From: Moraxellaceae bacterium
GTDB taxonomy: Bacteria; Pseudomonadota; Gammaproteobacteria; Pseudomonadales; Moraxellaceae
NCBI GenBank assembly: GCA_029267635.1
Contig: JAJUIK010000002.1
Location: 62,001 to 126,000, forward strand
Reading direction: 5' to 3'
Length of the DNA: 64,000 nucleotides
Shown here: positions 17,443 to 27,533 of the stretch, piece by piece
Layout: each line of letters begins with the position of its first letter
Position numbering within the stretch: the stretch's first letter is position 1
Notes under the pieces: generated by a model
Databases searched by the model: none
Seen by the model: only the letters and a program-made list of their open reading frames with translations
What the model was told of the DNA's origin: nothing
Program-made: the position numbers and the translations under genes

Positions 17443-18231
17443 TTAACGCACAATACCTCGTTGTGATTGTTCCAATGAATCAATCAGCAATTGCACTTCT
17501 GCCACTTGCGGCAATATTTCAGCACGAATACGCTCAAGCGCCTGTTCTGTCGTCAGACTGGCTTTATAAATCAACTTAAAGGCTTCACGTAAACCTTGAA
17601 TCACCTCTTTTGACCAGCCTTTACGACGCATTCCTTCAACATTTAAGCCAAAGGCATGTGCAGGGTTACCCGATGCCATTACATATGCCGGAACATCTTT
17701 TACAATCAGCGATGCACCACCGATCATACTGTAGGAATCAATCTTACAGAATTGATGAATTCCCGAGTTTCCACCCACCACTACATGATTGCCGACGTGA
17801 ACATGGCCTGCTACACCTACATTATTGGCAAAAATATTGTGATCACCCACCATGCAGTCATGGGCAATATGCGTATTGACCATCAGCAGGTTATGACTAC
17901 CAATTTTGGTCAGGCTATTATCCTGCACTGTGCCACGATGCAGACTGCAATGTTCACGAATCCGGTTATGATCACCAATTTCCAACCAGGTTTCTTCACC
18001 TTGATATTTCAGGTCCTGGCAGACTTCACCTACGCTGGCAAACTGAAAAATTTCATTGTGCTCACCAATACGGGTAAAACCACCAATCACCACATGAGAA
18101 TGAAGTTTGGTTCCTGCACCAATGGTAACGTTTGGTCCAATAATACAGTAAGGACCAATCTGTACATCTGGAGCAATGACTGCCGATGAGTCAATAATAG
18201 CGGTGGAATGGATTAGATCGTTATTGCTCAT
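17443..18231 (-). CDS. lpxA: UDP-N-acetylglucosamine O-acyltransferase LpxA
   Basis: The 262-residue left-handed beta-helix enzyme puts the first hydroxyacyl chain on UDP-GlcNAc at the start of lipid A synthesis. Hexapeptide repeats run from IDSSAVIAPDVQIGPYCIIG onward; the catalytic His lies in NTHIAHDCMVGDHNIFANN (~125), and the C-terminal helical domain begins at EGMRRKGWSKEVI. It is the last gene of the bamA-skp-lpxD-fabZ-lpxA run, 8 bases after fabZ. lpxB, next in E. coli, is not here. Confidence 0.98.
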   Translation of the reverse strand: MSNNDLIHSTAIIDSSAVIAPDVQIGPYCIIGPNVTIGAGTKLHSHVVIGGFTRIGEHNEIFQFASVGEVCQDLKYQGEETWLEIGDHNRIREHCSLHRGTVQDNSLTKIGSHNLLMVNTHIAHDCMVGDHNIFANNVGVAGHVHVGNHVVVGGNSGIHQFCKIDSYSMIGGASLIVKDVPAYVMASGNPAHAFGLNVEGMRRKGWSKEVIQGLREAFKLIYKASLTTEQALERIRAEILPQVAEVQLLIDSLEQSQRGIVR

Positions 18232-18238
18232 GCCTGCT

Positions 18239-18718
18239 CTATTTTCTAAGGTGCGAAATCATAATTTCAGCGGTCGTTGCCACAATGCCATCAACCGTAG
18301 CAGTACAATTGTATTTGTAAATGCCACGTTTTTGCATTACCAACTCAGATTTTAATACGAGTTGGTCCCCTGGAACCACCTGTTTTTTAAATCTCACCTT
18401 TTCTGCACCTGCAAACAGGAACAGTGAACCTTCTGTTGGCTTTTCCCCATTCATGATAAAACCCAGCACGCCAGAAATTTGTGCCAGCGCTTCAACGATC
18501 AATACACCCGGCATGATCGGATAGCCTGGGAAATGGCCTTGCAGGAATTCTTCATTAATCGAAACGTTCTTATAACCCACGATGCTATTTTCATGTACTT
18601 CAGTTACACGGTCCACCAATAGGAACGGATAACGGTGAGGTAAGTATTCACGTAGGGTTTGGCTTTGCATTGGTAATTCAGGTACCGTAAAAGCAAGTGT
18701 TTTTGACTCAGTCATCAT
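18239..18718 (-). CDS. fabZ: 3-hydroxyacyl-ACP dehydratase FabZ
   Basis: The ~159-residue hot-dog fold enzyme removes water from 3-hydroxyacyl-ACP in fatty acid elongation. LPHRYPFLLVDRV carries the catalytic His, and GHFPGYPIMPGVLIVEALAQ the catalytic Glu. The frame is open to 18781, but the ATG at 18718 (MMTESKTLAF), four bases after lpxD stops, is the natural start. Its place between lpxD and lpxA is conserved and balances hydroxyacyl-ACP use between phospholipid and lipid A. Confidence 0.98.
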   Translation of the reverse strand: MMTESKTLAFTVPELPMQSQTLREYLPHRYPFLLVDRVTEVHENSIVGYKNVSINEEFLQGHFPGYPIMPGVLIVEALAQISGVLGFIMNGEKPTEGSLFLFAGAEKVRFKKQVVPGDQLVLKSELVMQKRGIYKYNCTATVDGIVATTAEIMISHLRK

Positions 18719-18722
18719 ATTT

Positions 18723-19793
18723 CTATTTACGCAATTTAAAAGTTGATTCAAGAGACTCAATTTGAGTTTGCATATGATCAAGTCGTTTCACAAGCTGGGT
18801 CAATGGCACATCTGCTAATTGTCTCAGGCGGACAACTGTACGTTTCCAATGACTATTTTCCATAAAACCGGTCCCTGAAGAATAACTTCCCGGTTCAGAA
18901 ATATTTTTTGTGACCATTGACATTGCGGTTAAAGTCACATTATCGGCAATTGTAAGATGCCCTGCGACGCCACAAGCTCCTCCCAGGATGCAGTTTTTGC
19001 CAATTTTGGTACTGCCTGCAATCGCCGAGGTTGCTGCAATGGCCGTATTAGCCCCAATCTGAACGTTATGGGCGATTTGCACAAGGTTATCAATAATGAC
19101 GCCATCCTCAAGAATAGTGTCATCCAATGCCCCCCGATCAATACTACAATTCGAGCCAATGCGCACATCATTGCCGATCTGCACCGAACCGAGCTGCGCG
19201 ATACGATGCCATTTTCCTTGATAAGGCGCAAAACCAAAGCCTTCACTACCCACCACCGTATTGGCGTGAATCCGAACACGATCACCGAGTTTGCACTCAC
19301 CGGTTAGCGTCACATGCGAATCGATAAAACTCTGTTTACCAATTTCCACGCCATCATCAATTTTGACATGAGATTGAATGACAGTATCATCACCGACCAC
19401 ACAATTAGCACCGATCACCACATAATGACCAATATAGGCGGAATCGGCAATGATAGCCGAATCATGAATTTGTGCTGTGCTTTCAATGCCCCGTGCAGTG
19501 ACTTTCTTTTCAAACACATGAGTCAACATGGCAAAAGCCAGATAAGGATTAGGCACTACGATGAAGTTATGGTGTTCTGGTAATTGAGCTTTGAGCTCAG
19601 CAGTCACAATGAGGGCGCCTGCTTGCGAGAGACGTGCCTGTTCCAGATATTTGTCGGCATTCACAAAGGCAATATGCTGCTTTTGTGCCACTTCTAAACT
19701 GGCCAAACCTTGTAAGGAGAGATCAGCTTGCCCCACCCACTCGCCTTGAACCAGACGAGCGAGATCTTCTAAGCAGTATTGACGATGTTTCAT
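18723..19793 (-). CDS. lpxD: UDP-3-O-acylglucosamine N-acyltransferase LpxD
   Basis: The 356-residue protein has an N-terminal uridine-binding domain (to ~100), a hexapeptide-repeat beta-helix ([23 protein letters not shown] onward) with the catalytic His in [10 protein letters not shown], and a C-terminal helix ([20 protein letters not shown]) that closes the trimer. It adds the second hydroxyacyl chain in lipid A synthesis. Three bases separate it from skp upstream. Confidence 0.98.
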   Translation of the reverse strand: MKHRQYCLEDLARLVQGEWVGQADLSLQGLASLEVAQKQHIAFVNADKYLEQARLSQAGALIVTAELKAQLPEHHNFIVVPNPYLAFAMLTHVFEKKVTARGIESTAQIHDSAIIADSAYIGHYVVIGANCVVGDDTVIQSHVKIDDGVEIGKQSFIDSHVTLTGECKLGDRVRIHANTVVGSEGFGFAPYQGKWHRIAQLGSVQIGNDVRIGSNCSIDRGALDDTILEDGVIIDNLVQIAHNVQIGANTAIAATSAIAGSTKIGKNCILGGACGVAGHLTIADNVTLTAMSMVTKNISEPGSYSSGTGFMENSHWKRTVVRLRQLADVPLTQLVKRLDHMQTQIESLESTFKLRK

Positions 19794-19796
19794 TGA

Positions 19797-20294
19797 TTAT
19801 TTAAATGCATTGACCTTTTGTATCATTTTATCAGTTAAATCATACTTAGCGTCATAGGCAAGTGCAGCATTTTTATTCAAAACAAAGTCTAATTTGTTTT
19901 CCTGGCGCAATTGTTCTGCAGATTGTTTCACGCGGGTTTCCATGGTTTTGTTCATGAGCTGAAGTGTGGTCTGCACCTGCTTCTGCAACTCTTGCTGCAG
20001 TTTATTGAACTCATCCACTTTGGCCTGATACTGGCTTTGCAGTTTAGCCACTTCTGCCGCTGGAGTCGTTTGTCCTTGCTTTTTTAACTCTTCAATTTCA
20101 TGAGCCAACTGTTCCAACCTGTTAGTTGAAGGTTTAATGGATTGGCTCAAACTGGCATTTTGCTGTTTGAGATAGCTGCTGTTTTCAACAACGCGCCCTA
20201 AATCAACTACCCCATAACCGGCAGCATGGCTAATGGCAGACAATCCCAGACTCATCACCATCAGCAAGATTGGCATTTTTTTCATTTTCAGCAT
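19797..20294 (-). CDS. skp: OmpH/Skp-family periplasmic chaperone
   Basis: The 165-residue protein has a signal peptide (KKMPILLMVMSLGLSAISHA) and a long helical, Gln/Lys-rich middle (ENSSYLKQQNASLSQ through KLQSQYQAKVDEFNKLQQELQKQ) that forms the tentacles of Skp. It holds unfolded outer-membrane proteins in the periplasm on the way to BamA. It lies directly downstream of bamA, as in E. coli. Confidence 0.93.
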   Translation of the reverse strand: MLKMKKMPILLMVMSLGLSAISHAAGYGVVDLGRVVENSSYLKQQNASLSQSIKPSTNRLEQLAHEIEELKKQGQTTPAAEVAKLQSQYQAKVDEFNKLQQELQKQVQTTLQLMNKTMETRVKQSAEQLRQENKLDFVLNKNAALAYDAKYDLTDKMIQKVNAFK

Positions 20295-20336
20295 CCTTAT
20301 ACGAGGACTGGAAATTTACGCAAAAAGCGGTCGTAC

Positions 20337-22712
20337 TTAGAAAGTACGACCGATTTCAAACTGAATCGACTTGGTCTCATCGCCATCTTTGTCATTCAAC
20401 GGGAAGGCATAACTCAATGAAAGTGGACCGATCATGGTGATCCACGTAAAGCCAACACCAACACTGTAGCGCATCTCACCAAAATCGAAGCCATAATTGT
20501 CTTCACAGTATTGCTGAGTTGCCGCATCACGAGGTACATCACATTGCGTATCGAAGACTTGCGCGCCTTCCGCAAACAGTACCGGACGTACCTGACGTGT
20601 CCAGTCACCTTTAAATGGCAATGGTAAGACTAATTCAGTACCAAATTGCACGAGTGCATTACCACCAACCTGTTCCGGATCAGGATCTGTGCCATATCCA
20701 GGGGAAGCAGGATCAGCATAATAAACACCTGGATACTCTGGACCTAAAGTGTTCACGTCATAACCGCGGACCGACCCATAACCACCCGCATAGAAGTTTT
20801 TATAGAATGGCAGATCATTACCATAGCCCAACTTACCATAACCCCGTAAAACAAAGTCATAACCGAGAGGCAAGAATGCCTGTGCATCATAGGTAAGTTT
20901 TTGATATTCCACATCACTGCCTGGTATCGCAGTTTCAAAGTTCACGCGATGCGACATACCCGAAGTCGGGAAAATTGGACGGTTTAAGGTATTATAAGAC
21001 CAACCCAAATTCAGGTTATAGGTCAGGAATTGATCACCATTCGCGTCCAGATAATCACGAACATAGGTTGAAACGTAATCACCAGTTTTTACATCGGTCT
21101 GGTCAATGTTCAGTGAAGCGCTCAAACTTTGATTTTCATCAATCGGATAACCGAAACTGAGGCTTCCGCCAAAGCTGTCGGTCACATAGTTATTAACGTT
21201 ATAGTCATTATCTAGCTTGGTTTTACGGTAATACATGTTATAACCACGGCTCACACCATCAATGGTGAAGTAAGGGTCAGTCACACTAAGGTTATAGTAA
21301 TCCTGGGTTTCTGAACGGGATAAATCGATCGAAACACGGTTACCTGTTCCCAAGAAGTTGGTTTGACTCAAACCGGCCTGGAAGGTAATACCGCCACTTT
21401 GTGAATAACCTACCGCCAAAGTACTGGTACCAGAATGTTGTTCTTCCACATCGACATTCAAGTCCATCTGATCCGGCACACCCGGAATACGCACAGGTTT
21501 GATATTCACGGTTTTAAAGAAACCGGTACGCTCCAAACGGACACGTGACAGATCAATCTTTTCATTACTGGCCAAGGCACCTTCCATCTGGCGCATTTCA
21601 CGACGCAATACTTCATCGGCAGTTTTATGATTGCCGGCAAAGTTAATCCGGCGCACGGTAACCTGCTGACCTGGATTAATATAATAATTCAGATCAACAA
21701 TACCGGTTTCATTGTTGATTTGTGGCACGACATTAACTTCAGCAAAGTAATAGCCGGCATTGCCATATTTACGCAGCAACAGCTGTTTCACATTATTCAC
21801 TTTTTCCTGTGAATAGGTGTCATTCTGCTTATAAATCTGCAAAGCCTGCAATTCTTCTGGCTTATAAAGTGCATCGCCCAAGAATTTGCTTTGACCGAAT
21901 TTGAACTGCTCACCTTCATCTACAGACACTTCGATAAAGATATTTTTCTTATCTTCACTGATATTCAGATTCGAGCTGTTAATGGTGAAGTTGATATAAC
22001 CTTTATTCAAATATAAGGCACGCAAGGCTTCGAGACTCGCAGCCATCTTCTCACGCGCATAACGGTCATTACGTGAAATCACCGAGGTCCAGCCGGTTTC
22101 TTTTACCGCAAAAACTTGCTTGATTTCATCGTCTTTAAAGATGCTATTGCCAATGATATTGATATCAAAAACTTTGGCAGCAGTACCTTCCACAAAGTTA
22201 ATGATCAGCTCTACACGGTTGTTTGGACGGGCAATCGTTTCAACACGAATATCGGCATCATAACGGCCTTGCTGTGCGTATTGTTGCTCAAGCTCGGTTT
22301 CCAAAGTCTGCAAGGCAGATTTTTTCAGCACTTCACCTTCTGCCACGCCCATCTTTTTCAGGCCATCTTCCAGTGCGTCTTTCGGAATCAGCTTATTGCC
22401 CTTGAATTCGACTTTAGAAATGACCGGGCGTTCAACCACCTGAAAAACCAAAACATCGTTCTGTTTAAACGCCTTAATATCATCAAACAGACCAGTGGCA
22501 TACAAGGCACGAATGGCATTGGCCAAACTAGTATCATCCACACGATCGCCACTATGAATCGGCAACATGCTGTACACATTGGTCGGCATTAAGCGGACGA
22601 GACCTTCAATTTTTATATCACGTGCAATAAATTCATCTGCCGCATATGCTTGTTGTACTGTTGCCATTGCACTAACGAGTGCCAAAGGCATAAATAAATG
22701 TGTGTGCCGCAT
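20337..22712 (-). CDS. bamA: Outer-membrane assembly factor BamA
   Basis: The 791-residue protein starts with a signal peptide (MRHTHLFMPLALVSAMATVQQAYA), has five POTRA domains (from FIARDIKIEGLVRL to ~430) and a 16-strand beta-barrel ending in IQFEIGRTF with the C-terminal Phe signal. GGYGSVRGYDVNTLGPEYPG holds the conserved VRG(F/Y) barrel-lid motif. It inserts outer-membrane beta-barrels together with the Bam lipoproteins. The extracellular loop around DPEQVGGN and the Cys pair in TQCDVPRDAATQQYC are features of the barrel here. Confidence 0.98.
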   Translation of the reverse strand: MRHTHLFMPLALVSAMATVQQAYAADEFIARDIKIEGLVRLMPTNVYSMLPIHSGDRVDDTSLANAIRALYATGLFDDIKAFKQNDVLVFQVVERPVISKVEFKGNKLIPKDALEDGLKKMGVAEGEVLKKSALQTLETELEQQYAQQGRYDADIRVETIARPNNRVELIINFVEGTAAKVFDINIIGNSIFKDDEIKQVFAVKETGWTSVISRNDRYAREKMAASLEALRALYLNKGYINFTINSSNLNISEDKKNIFIEVSVDEGEQFKFGQSKFLGDALYKPEELQALQIYKQNDTYSQEKVNNVKQLLLRKYGNAGYYFAEVNVVPQINNETGIVDLNYYINPGQQVTVRRINFAGNHKTADEVLRREMRQMEGALASNEKIDLSRVRLERTGFFKTVNIKPVRIPGVPDQMDLNVDVEEQHSGTSTLAVGYSQSGGITFQAGLSQTNFLGTGNRVSIDLSRSETQDYYNLSVTDPYFTIDGVSRGYNMYYRKTKLDNDYNVNNYVTDSFGGSLSFGYPIDENQSLSASLNIDQTDVKTGDYVSTYVRDYLDANGDQFLTYNLNLGWSYNTLNRPIFPTSGMSHRVNFETAIPGSDVEYQKLTYDAQAFLPLGYDFVLRGYGKLGYGNDLPFYKNFYAGGYGSVRGYDVNTLGPEYPGVYYADPASPGYGTDPDPEQVGGNALVQFGTELVLPLPFKGDWTRQVRPVLFAEGAQVFDTQCDVPRDAATQQYCEDNYGFDFGEMRYSVGVGFTWITMIGPLSLSYAFPLNDKDGDETKSIQFEIGRTF

Positions 22713-22757
22713 GCCAGATTTTCCAGTAAAAGTTAATTTATTCCATCTTCTACGTTG

Positions 22758-24119
22758 TTATAAACGCATAAAATCATTAAATAAAGCCAGAAGCATCATG
22801 CTTCCGAGCAGTACCATACCAATTTTCAAACCGACTAATTGTATTTGTTCAGAAACCGGTTTTCCTCGAATTGCTTCAATAAAATAATAGACTAAATGAC
22901 CGCCATCAAGCATCGGAATCGGTAATAGGTTTAAAATTCCCAAACTGACGCTCATCAATGCCATAAAAGAGATAAACGTCTGCCAGCCCATTTCTGCGCT
23001 CTGACCTGCCACCTTGGCAATCGTGATCGGACCGGATAAATTGTCCAGACCAATCAGGCCACGCAGCATTTTCGCCATCGAATTCAGAATCATGCCAGAA
23101 ATCTGACCGGTTTTATCTACCGCCATCAGCAGGGCTTCAGCCGGATTGTATTGTAATGTCTGTTTATATTCCTGCGGAATCGTCATCACCTTACCCGGAT
23201 TATTCTGTATGCCGAGGACACCGCTGACATTGCCCATATTGTCACGCTGACCTTGCGGCATCACTTGCAAATGCACCAACTGCCCCTGACGCAATACATC
23301 AATTTTCAACAATTTTTCTGGCGATTTTTGGACTTTATCCACCACATCAAACCAGTCGTTCATTTTGATGCCATCAATCGCCACAATACGGTCGCCTTCT
23401 CTCATGCCCTGACGAATTGCGGCACCATCTGCACTGAGTTTATCTACTACAGCTGGAATGACCGGACGGTACGGCACAAAACCAAGAGTTTCCAGCGGTG
23501 ACTGGCTTTGATCTTTTAAGAAATTCTGAATTGGCAGATTAAAGTTCTGCAACTGTCCCTGACGTTCCACCTGAACTGCAATAGAACCTGTTTCACCGGC
23601 ACGATCCACCAAGGCATAGTTGAGCTTTTCCCAAGTGGAGGTTTGCAAGCCATCAATTGCGGTAATTTTATCGCCCACCTGCATTTGTGCTGCAGCTGCA
23701 ACAGTATTGGGCAATACTTTACCAATACGGGTATTGAGCTGCTCTTGCGCTGGTAAGAACAAAATCCAGAACAGCACGATCGCAAAAATGAGATTAATCA
23801 ATGGCCCGGCTGCGACAATGGCAATGCGTTTCCATGGTGACTGACGGTTAAAGGCATAAGGCAAGTCCTGTTCTGGCACATTACCTTCGCGCTCATCCAG
23901 CATCTTGACATAACCACCGAGAGGCAAGGCAGAAAGCTGATACTGAATCCCTGATTTTTTTGAGGTCCATTTTAAAACTGTCGGACCAAACCCAATGGAA
24001 TACACCAGAACTTTGACACCAAGTTTACGTGCTACCCAATAATGTCCAAATTCATGAATCGCAATCAACGGACCCAGCAAAAATATTGCGGCAACTATGA
24101 TAAACAAGGCATTCATCAT
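22758..24119 (-). CDS. rseP: Site-2 intramembrane zinc protease RseP
   Basis: The 453-residue inner-membrane protein has the zinc motif HEFGHYW (~23-29) in TM1, two PDZ domains (~115-200 and ~210-300), and NLLPIPMLDGGHLVYY near the C-terminus with the third ligand. It cuts anti-sigma factor RseA and leftover signal peptides. The true start is the ATG at 24119, whose A is shared with the dxr stop (TGATG), so translation is coupled. Two more ATGs follow immediately. Confidence 0.97.
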   Translation of the reverse strand: MMNALFIIVAAIFLLGPLIAIHEFGHYWVARKLGVKVLVYSIGFGPTVLKWTSKKSGIQYQLSALPLGGYVKMLDEREGNVPEQDLPYAFNRQSPWKRIAIVAAGPLINLIFAIVLFWILFLPAQEQLNTRIGKVLPNTVAAAAQMQVGDKITAIDGLQTSTWEKLNYALVDRAGETGSIAVQVERQGQLQNFNLPIQNFLKDQSQSPLETLGFVPYRPVIPAVVDKLSADGAAIRQGMREGDRIVAIDGIKMNDWFDVVDKVQKSPEKLLKIDVLRQGQLVHLQVMPQGQRDNMGNVSGVLGIQNNPGKVMTIPQEYKQTLQYNPAEALLMAVDKTGQISGMILNSMAKMLRGLIGLDNLSGPITIAKVAGQSAEMGWQTFISFMALMSVSLGILNLLPIPMLDGGHLVYYFIEAIRGKPVSEQIQLVGLKIGMVLLGSMMLLALFNDFMRL

Positions 24120-25315
24120 CAACTCCTGAGCTGCGTTACATACTGGTGAGCACAGTCACGTGCACGAGCATCTGCCTGCAAGATCAGTTCCAACTGATCC
24201 GCCGCAGCATTTTCAACCGATTGTAAGGTGTGTTCTACCACTTCCGGAATAGCTGTAAATGAAATTTGCTGTTGTAAAAATGCAGCCACGGCAATTTCAT
24301 TGGCAGCATTTAAAATCGCGGGTGTGACACCACCCGCCTGCATGGCTTGTCGCGCCAGTTTCAAGGCCGGAAAACGGATAATATCGGGTTCCTGAAAATT
24401 AAGCTGCTGATGCACAAATAAATCCAAAGCTGGCACATGCGTCTGAATCCGCTCTGGCCATGCTAATGCATGGGCGATGGGCGTACACATATCAGGATTA
24501 CCCATTTGTGCCAACGTTGAACCATCCACATACTGCACCATGGAATGAATGATACTTTGTGGATGCACCACCACTGTAACAAAATGTTCTGATATTGCAA
24601 ACAAATGGCAGGCTTCAATCAGCTCCAGGCCTTTGTTCATCAAGGTCGCTGAATCTACCGAAATTTTTTGCCCCATCGACCAGTTTGGGTGCTTGCAGGC
24701 CTGTTGTGGCGTGACGGTTTTTAGCTGTTCAAGACTGTGATTAAGAAAAGGACCACCAGAAGCCGTCAATAAAACTCGGGAAACTCCCAGTTTCGGTTCA
24801 CCATTGCGTTCTGCTTGCAGATAGTGTTCGGGTAAGCACTGGAAAATGGCATTATGCTCAGAATCTACGGGGAGCAACAAAGCCTGATGCTCACGTGCTG
24901 CCTGCATCATCAGGTCACCCGACATGACCAACGCTTCTTTATTCGCTAATAAGACCCGCTTACCAGCTTTTACCGCGGCCAAGGTGGGCAATAAACCTGC
25001 CGCACCCACTATTGCAGCCATCACCACATCTACTTCTGCATGTTTTGCAACTGCAATCAGGCCAGCCCCATCCGTTAAAATCTCAATATGGTCAAGCTTT
25101 GCCTGTACCAACAATTGACGCAACTGATCAGCATATTGTGACGGTACAACCGCAATTTTAGGCTGGTATTGTTTGCATATTTCGGCCAACTCTTCGATTC
25201 GACTATGTGCCGTAACCGCGAAGACTGAGTATTTATCAGGATGTTGTTGCAGAACTTTCAAGGTGCTTTGACCAATAGAACCTGTAACACCCAATATGCA
25301 AACCGATTGTGACAT
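24119..25315 (-). CDS. dxr: 1-deoxy-D-xylulose 5-phosphate reductoisomerase
   Basis: The 398-residue enzyme makes MEP, the committed step of the non-mevalonate isoprenoid pathway. It has the NADPH motif GVTGSIGQSTLKVL at the N-terminus, ANKEALVMSG, the metal/substrate segment LPVDSEHNAIFQ with Asp and two Glu, and TASGGPF. It follows cdsA with no spacing and leads into rseP. Confidence 0.98.
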   Translation of the reverse strand: MSQSVCILGVTGSIGQSTLKVLQQHPDKYSVFAVTAHSRIEELAEICKQYQPKIAVVPSQYADQLRQLLVQAKLDHIEILTDGAGLIAVAKHAEVDVVMAAIVGAAGLLPTLAAVKAGKRVLLANKEALVMSGDLMMQAAREHQALLLPVDSEHNAIFQCLPEHYLQAERNGEPKLGVSRVLLTASGGPFLNHSLEQLKTVTPQQACKHPNWSMGQKISVDSATLMNKGLELIEACHLFAISEHFVTVVVHPQSIIHSMVQYVDGSTLAQMGNPDMCTPIAHALAWPERIQTHVPALDLFVHQQLNFQEPDIIRFPALKLARQAMQAGGVTPAILNAANEIAVAAFLQQQISFTAIPEVVEHTLQSVENAAADQLELILQADARARDCAHQYVTQLRS

Positions 25316-26140
25316 TTATAAATCTACACCAATAAGTTTTAAGATATACATACCTGCAGCAAAGATAGGTGCGGCCGCAAGCAATGAATCAATACGGTCC
25401 AGCACACCACCATGTCCCGGCAGAATACGACCGGAGTCCTTCATACCGGCACGACGCTTGATCATCGATTCAAACAAGTCCCCCAAAACTGAGGCAGCGA
25501 CCGTCACTAAAGACAACATCATGAACAAAATATGTTGCGCAATGGTTAAGTCCAAATAGCTCGATTGAACAATCAGAATAATGATGGCTGCAGTTACAAT
25601 CCCGCCGTACAAACCTTCAACCGATTTATTTGGGCTCACTTCTGGAGCGAGTTTCTTTTTACCGAATTTACGCCCGACAAAATACGCTCCACTATCTGCA
25701 CCCCAGACCAGCAGGAACAGATACATCAACCACCAAGGTGAACTTTGCCAGACTGAAAAAATTGCGGTGACCGCGGCAGAGGCTAGAATCACCCCCAGAA
25801 CATACAAGGTCTGGTTGTACCAGCCATCATATTCAGGATAAGAGTGCACCCAGTAACTCGCAAGCAGCCAGGTCAAAATAGAAGCCGACCACAACAAGAG
25901 CGCCATGTCAGCAAAATAAAGTGCCAGACCCGAAAGCAATGCGGTGACCGCACCAAAAGCCCAAGCAAGTGGCTTCATCACCTGTTCTGTTTTTCTAGGC
26001 ATGAGTTTAAACCACTCATAACCTGCCACCCCAGCTGCAACCATCATCAACACCAACATTGGGTAATGAGATCGGGTCGCAAACATACAGCTTAGTACAA
26101 CTGCTACCAAGACCAAGGCGGTAATAATCCGCTCTAACAT
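25316..26140 (-). CDS. cdsA: Phosphatidate cytidylyltransferase CdsA
   Basis: The 274-residue protein has about seven membrane segments and the family signature SMIKRRAGMKDSGRILPGHGG near residue 220, whose Lys and Asp residues bind CTP and metal. It makes CDP-diacylglycerol for all phospholipids. It lies between uppS (11 bases) and dxr (adjacent), the usual lipid/isoprenoid run. Confidence 0.98.
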   Translation of the reverse strand: MLERIITALVLVAVVLSCMFATRSHYPMLVLMMVAAGVAGYEWFKLMPRKTEQVMKPLAWAFGAVTALLSGLALYFADMALLLWSASILTWLLASYWVHSYPEYDGWYNQTLYVLGVILASAAVTAIFSVWQSSPWWLMYLFLLVWGADSGAYFVGRKFGKKKLAPEVSPNKSVEGLYGGIVTAAIIILIVQSSYLDLTIAQHILFMMLSLVTVAASVLGDLFESMIKRRAGMKDSGRILPGHGGVLDRIDSLLAAAPIFAAGMYILKLIGVDL

Positions 26141-26151
26141 TTATGAAGTTC

Positions 26152-26898
26152 TCAATTTTTCTCTTGTTGGATTTGCTCTGAGGTTTTACCAAAGCGCCGC
26201 TCACGTCCTGCAAAGATTGCCAGCGCATGATCCAATTCTTCTACTGTAAATTCAGGCCACAAAGTTTGAGTAAAATACAGTTCGGCATAGGCCGTTTGCC
26301 ACAATAGAAAATTCGATAAACGATAATCTCCACCGGTACGAATCAACAGATCGACTGGAGGTAGATCACCCAAACTGATATATCGGCCAAACAGGTTAGC
26401 ATCAATTTGATCAATTTTAATCTCTTGATTCACCGCGGCTTGTGCAATTTGTTGTGCAGCATGGGTAATATCCCACATTCCGCCATAACTAATGGCGATC
26501 GTCAGGGTCATGCTTGTAAAACTCGCTGTTTTTTGTTCAGCATACGCCATCAAATCGCGCAACTTTGGCGACAAACGTGAACGATCACCGATGAAACGCA
26601 AGGCAATATTGAACTTTTCCATCCGTGGCAACTGCTCATGAATAGTTTCTTCAAGCAATGCCATCAGCAAATCGACCTCAAATTGAGGTCGATTCCAGTT
26701 TTCACTAGAAAATGCAAAAACGGTGAGTGCCCGAATGCCTATTTTTTTACAATGTTCAACAATCGGATCGAGGACAGTTTTACCTTTATGGTGTCCTGCC
26801 CCTTTTTGCATTTGATGTTTTTTGGCAAAGCGGTTGTTACCATCCATAATGATGGCAACATGCTGAGGAAGATGCTGATCTTCTGATGTGGTCATCAA
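26152..26898 (-). CDS. uppS: Undecaprenyl diphosphate synthase
   Basis: The 248-residue cis-prenyltransferase builds the C55 carrier for cell wall and O-antigen. IIMDGNNRFAKKH carries the catalytic Asp and phosphate-binding Arg; the usual GNGRW reads GNNRF here. FAFSSENWNRP and RTGGDYRLSNFLLWQTAYAELYF are the second and third signatures. Start ATG 26898, one base after frr stops. Confidence 0.97.
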   Translation of the reverse strand: MMTTSEDQHLPQHVAIIMDGNNRFAKKHQMQKGAGHHKGKTVLDPIVEHCKKIGIRALTVFAFSSENWNRPQFEVDLLMALLEETIHEQLPRMEKFNIALRFIGDRSRLSPKLRDLMAYAEQKTASFTSMTLTIAISYGGMWDITHAAQQIAQAAVNQEIKIDQIDANLFGRYISLGDLPPVDLLIRTGGDYRLSNFLLWQTAYAELYFTQTLWPEFTVEELDHALAIFAGRERRFGKTSEQIQQEKN

Positions 26899-26899
26899 A

Positions 26900-27454
26900 T
26901 CAGACCTTCATCAATTCAGCTTCTTTCGCAGCAAGACGCTTATCCACTTCTGCAACATATTTATCGGTAATTTTCTGGATATCATCTGCTGCACGACGGT
27001 CATCATCTTCTGAAATTTCTTTTTCTTTCAAAAGTGCTTTCAAATCGCCCAACACATCACGGCGAATGTTACGAATCGCCACTTTGGCATTTTCAGCTTC
27101 AGTACGTGCCACTTTTTGCATGTCACGACGGGTTTCTTCGGTTAATGCTGGCAATGGTACACGGATAGAATCCGCAGTGATTGGATTTAAACCCAGATCA
27201 GATTCACGAATGGCTTTATCAATCGCAGCAACCATAGTACGTTCAAAGGGTTGTACGATAAGCATACGAGAGTCTTCAACACCCACATTGGCCACTTGGT
27301 TTAACGGCACATCAGAGCCATAGTAAGGAACCATCACACCATTCAAAATGGATGGATGTGCACGGCCAGTACGAACCTTAGCAAAACCCTGCTCCAAGGA
27401 TTCGAGGGTTTTTTGCATACGCTGTTCGCTGTCTTTTTTAAGATCGTTAATCAT
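26900..27454 (-). CDS. frr: Ribosome recycling factor
   Basis: The 184-residue protein is full length. [21 protein letters not shown] and the C-terminal helix [21 protein letters not shown] are standard. It splits post-termination ribosomes together with EF-G. It follows pyrH by 79 bases, an arrangement conserved in most bacteria. Confidence 0.98.
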   Translation of the reverse strand: MINDLKKDSEQRMQKTLESLEQGFAKVRTGRAHPSILNGVMVPYYGSDVPLNQVANVGVEDSRMLIVQPFERTMVAAIDKAIRESDLGLNPITADSIRVPLPALTEETRRDMQKVARTEAENAKVAIRNIRRDVLGDLKALLKEKEISEDDDRRAADDIQKITDKYVAEVDKRLAAKEAELMKV

Positions 27455-27533
27455 AAGATCTTCCTTACTTATCTGTTCAAAAGTGTTATCAATAAAATAG
27501 CGTTAGTATAAAGAGCTTTAGGCTCCGCGTACA

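Noticed and set aside
17656-18189. A 177-residue plus-strand frame, His/Met/Thr-rich
   Set aside because: It runs antisense to lpxA, whose hexapeptide repeats create long open shadow frames.
22116-22592. A 158-residue plus-strand frame
   Set aside because: Antisense to the POTRA region of bamA; no independent support.
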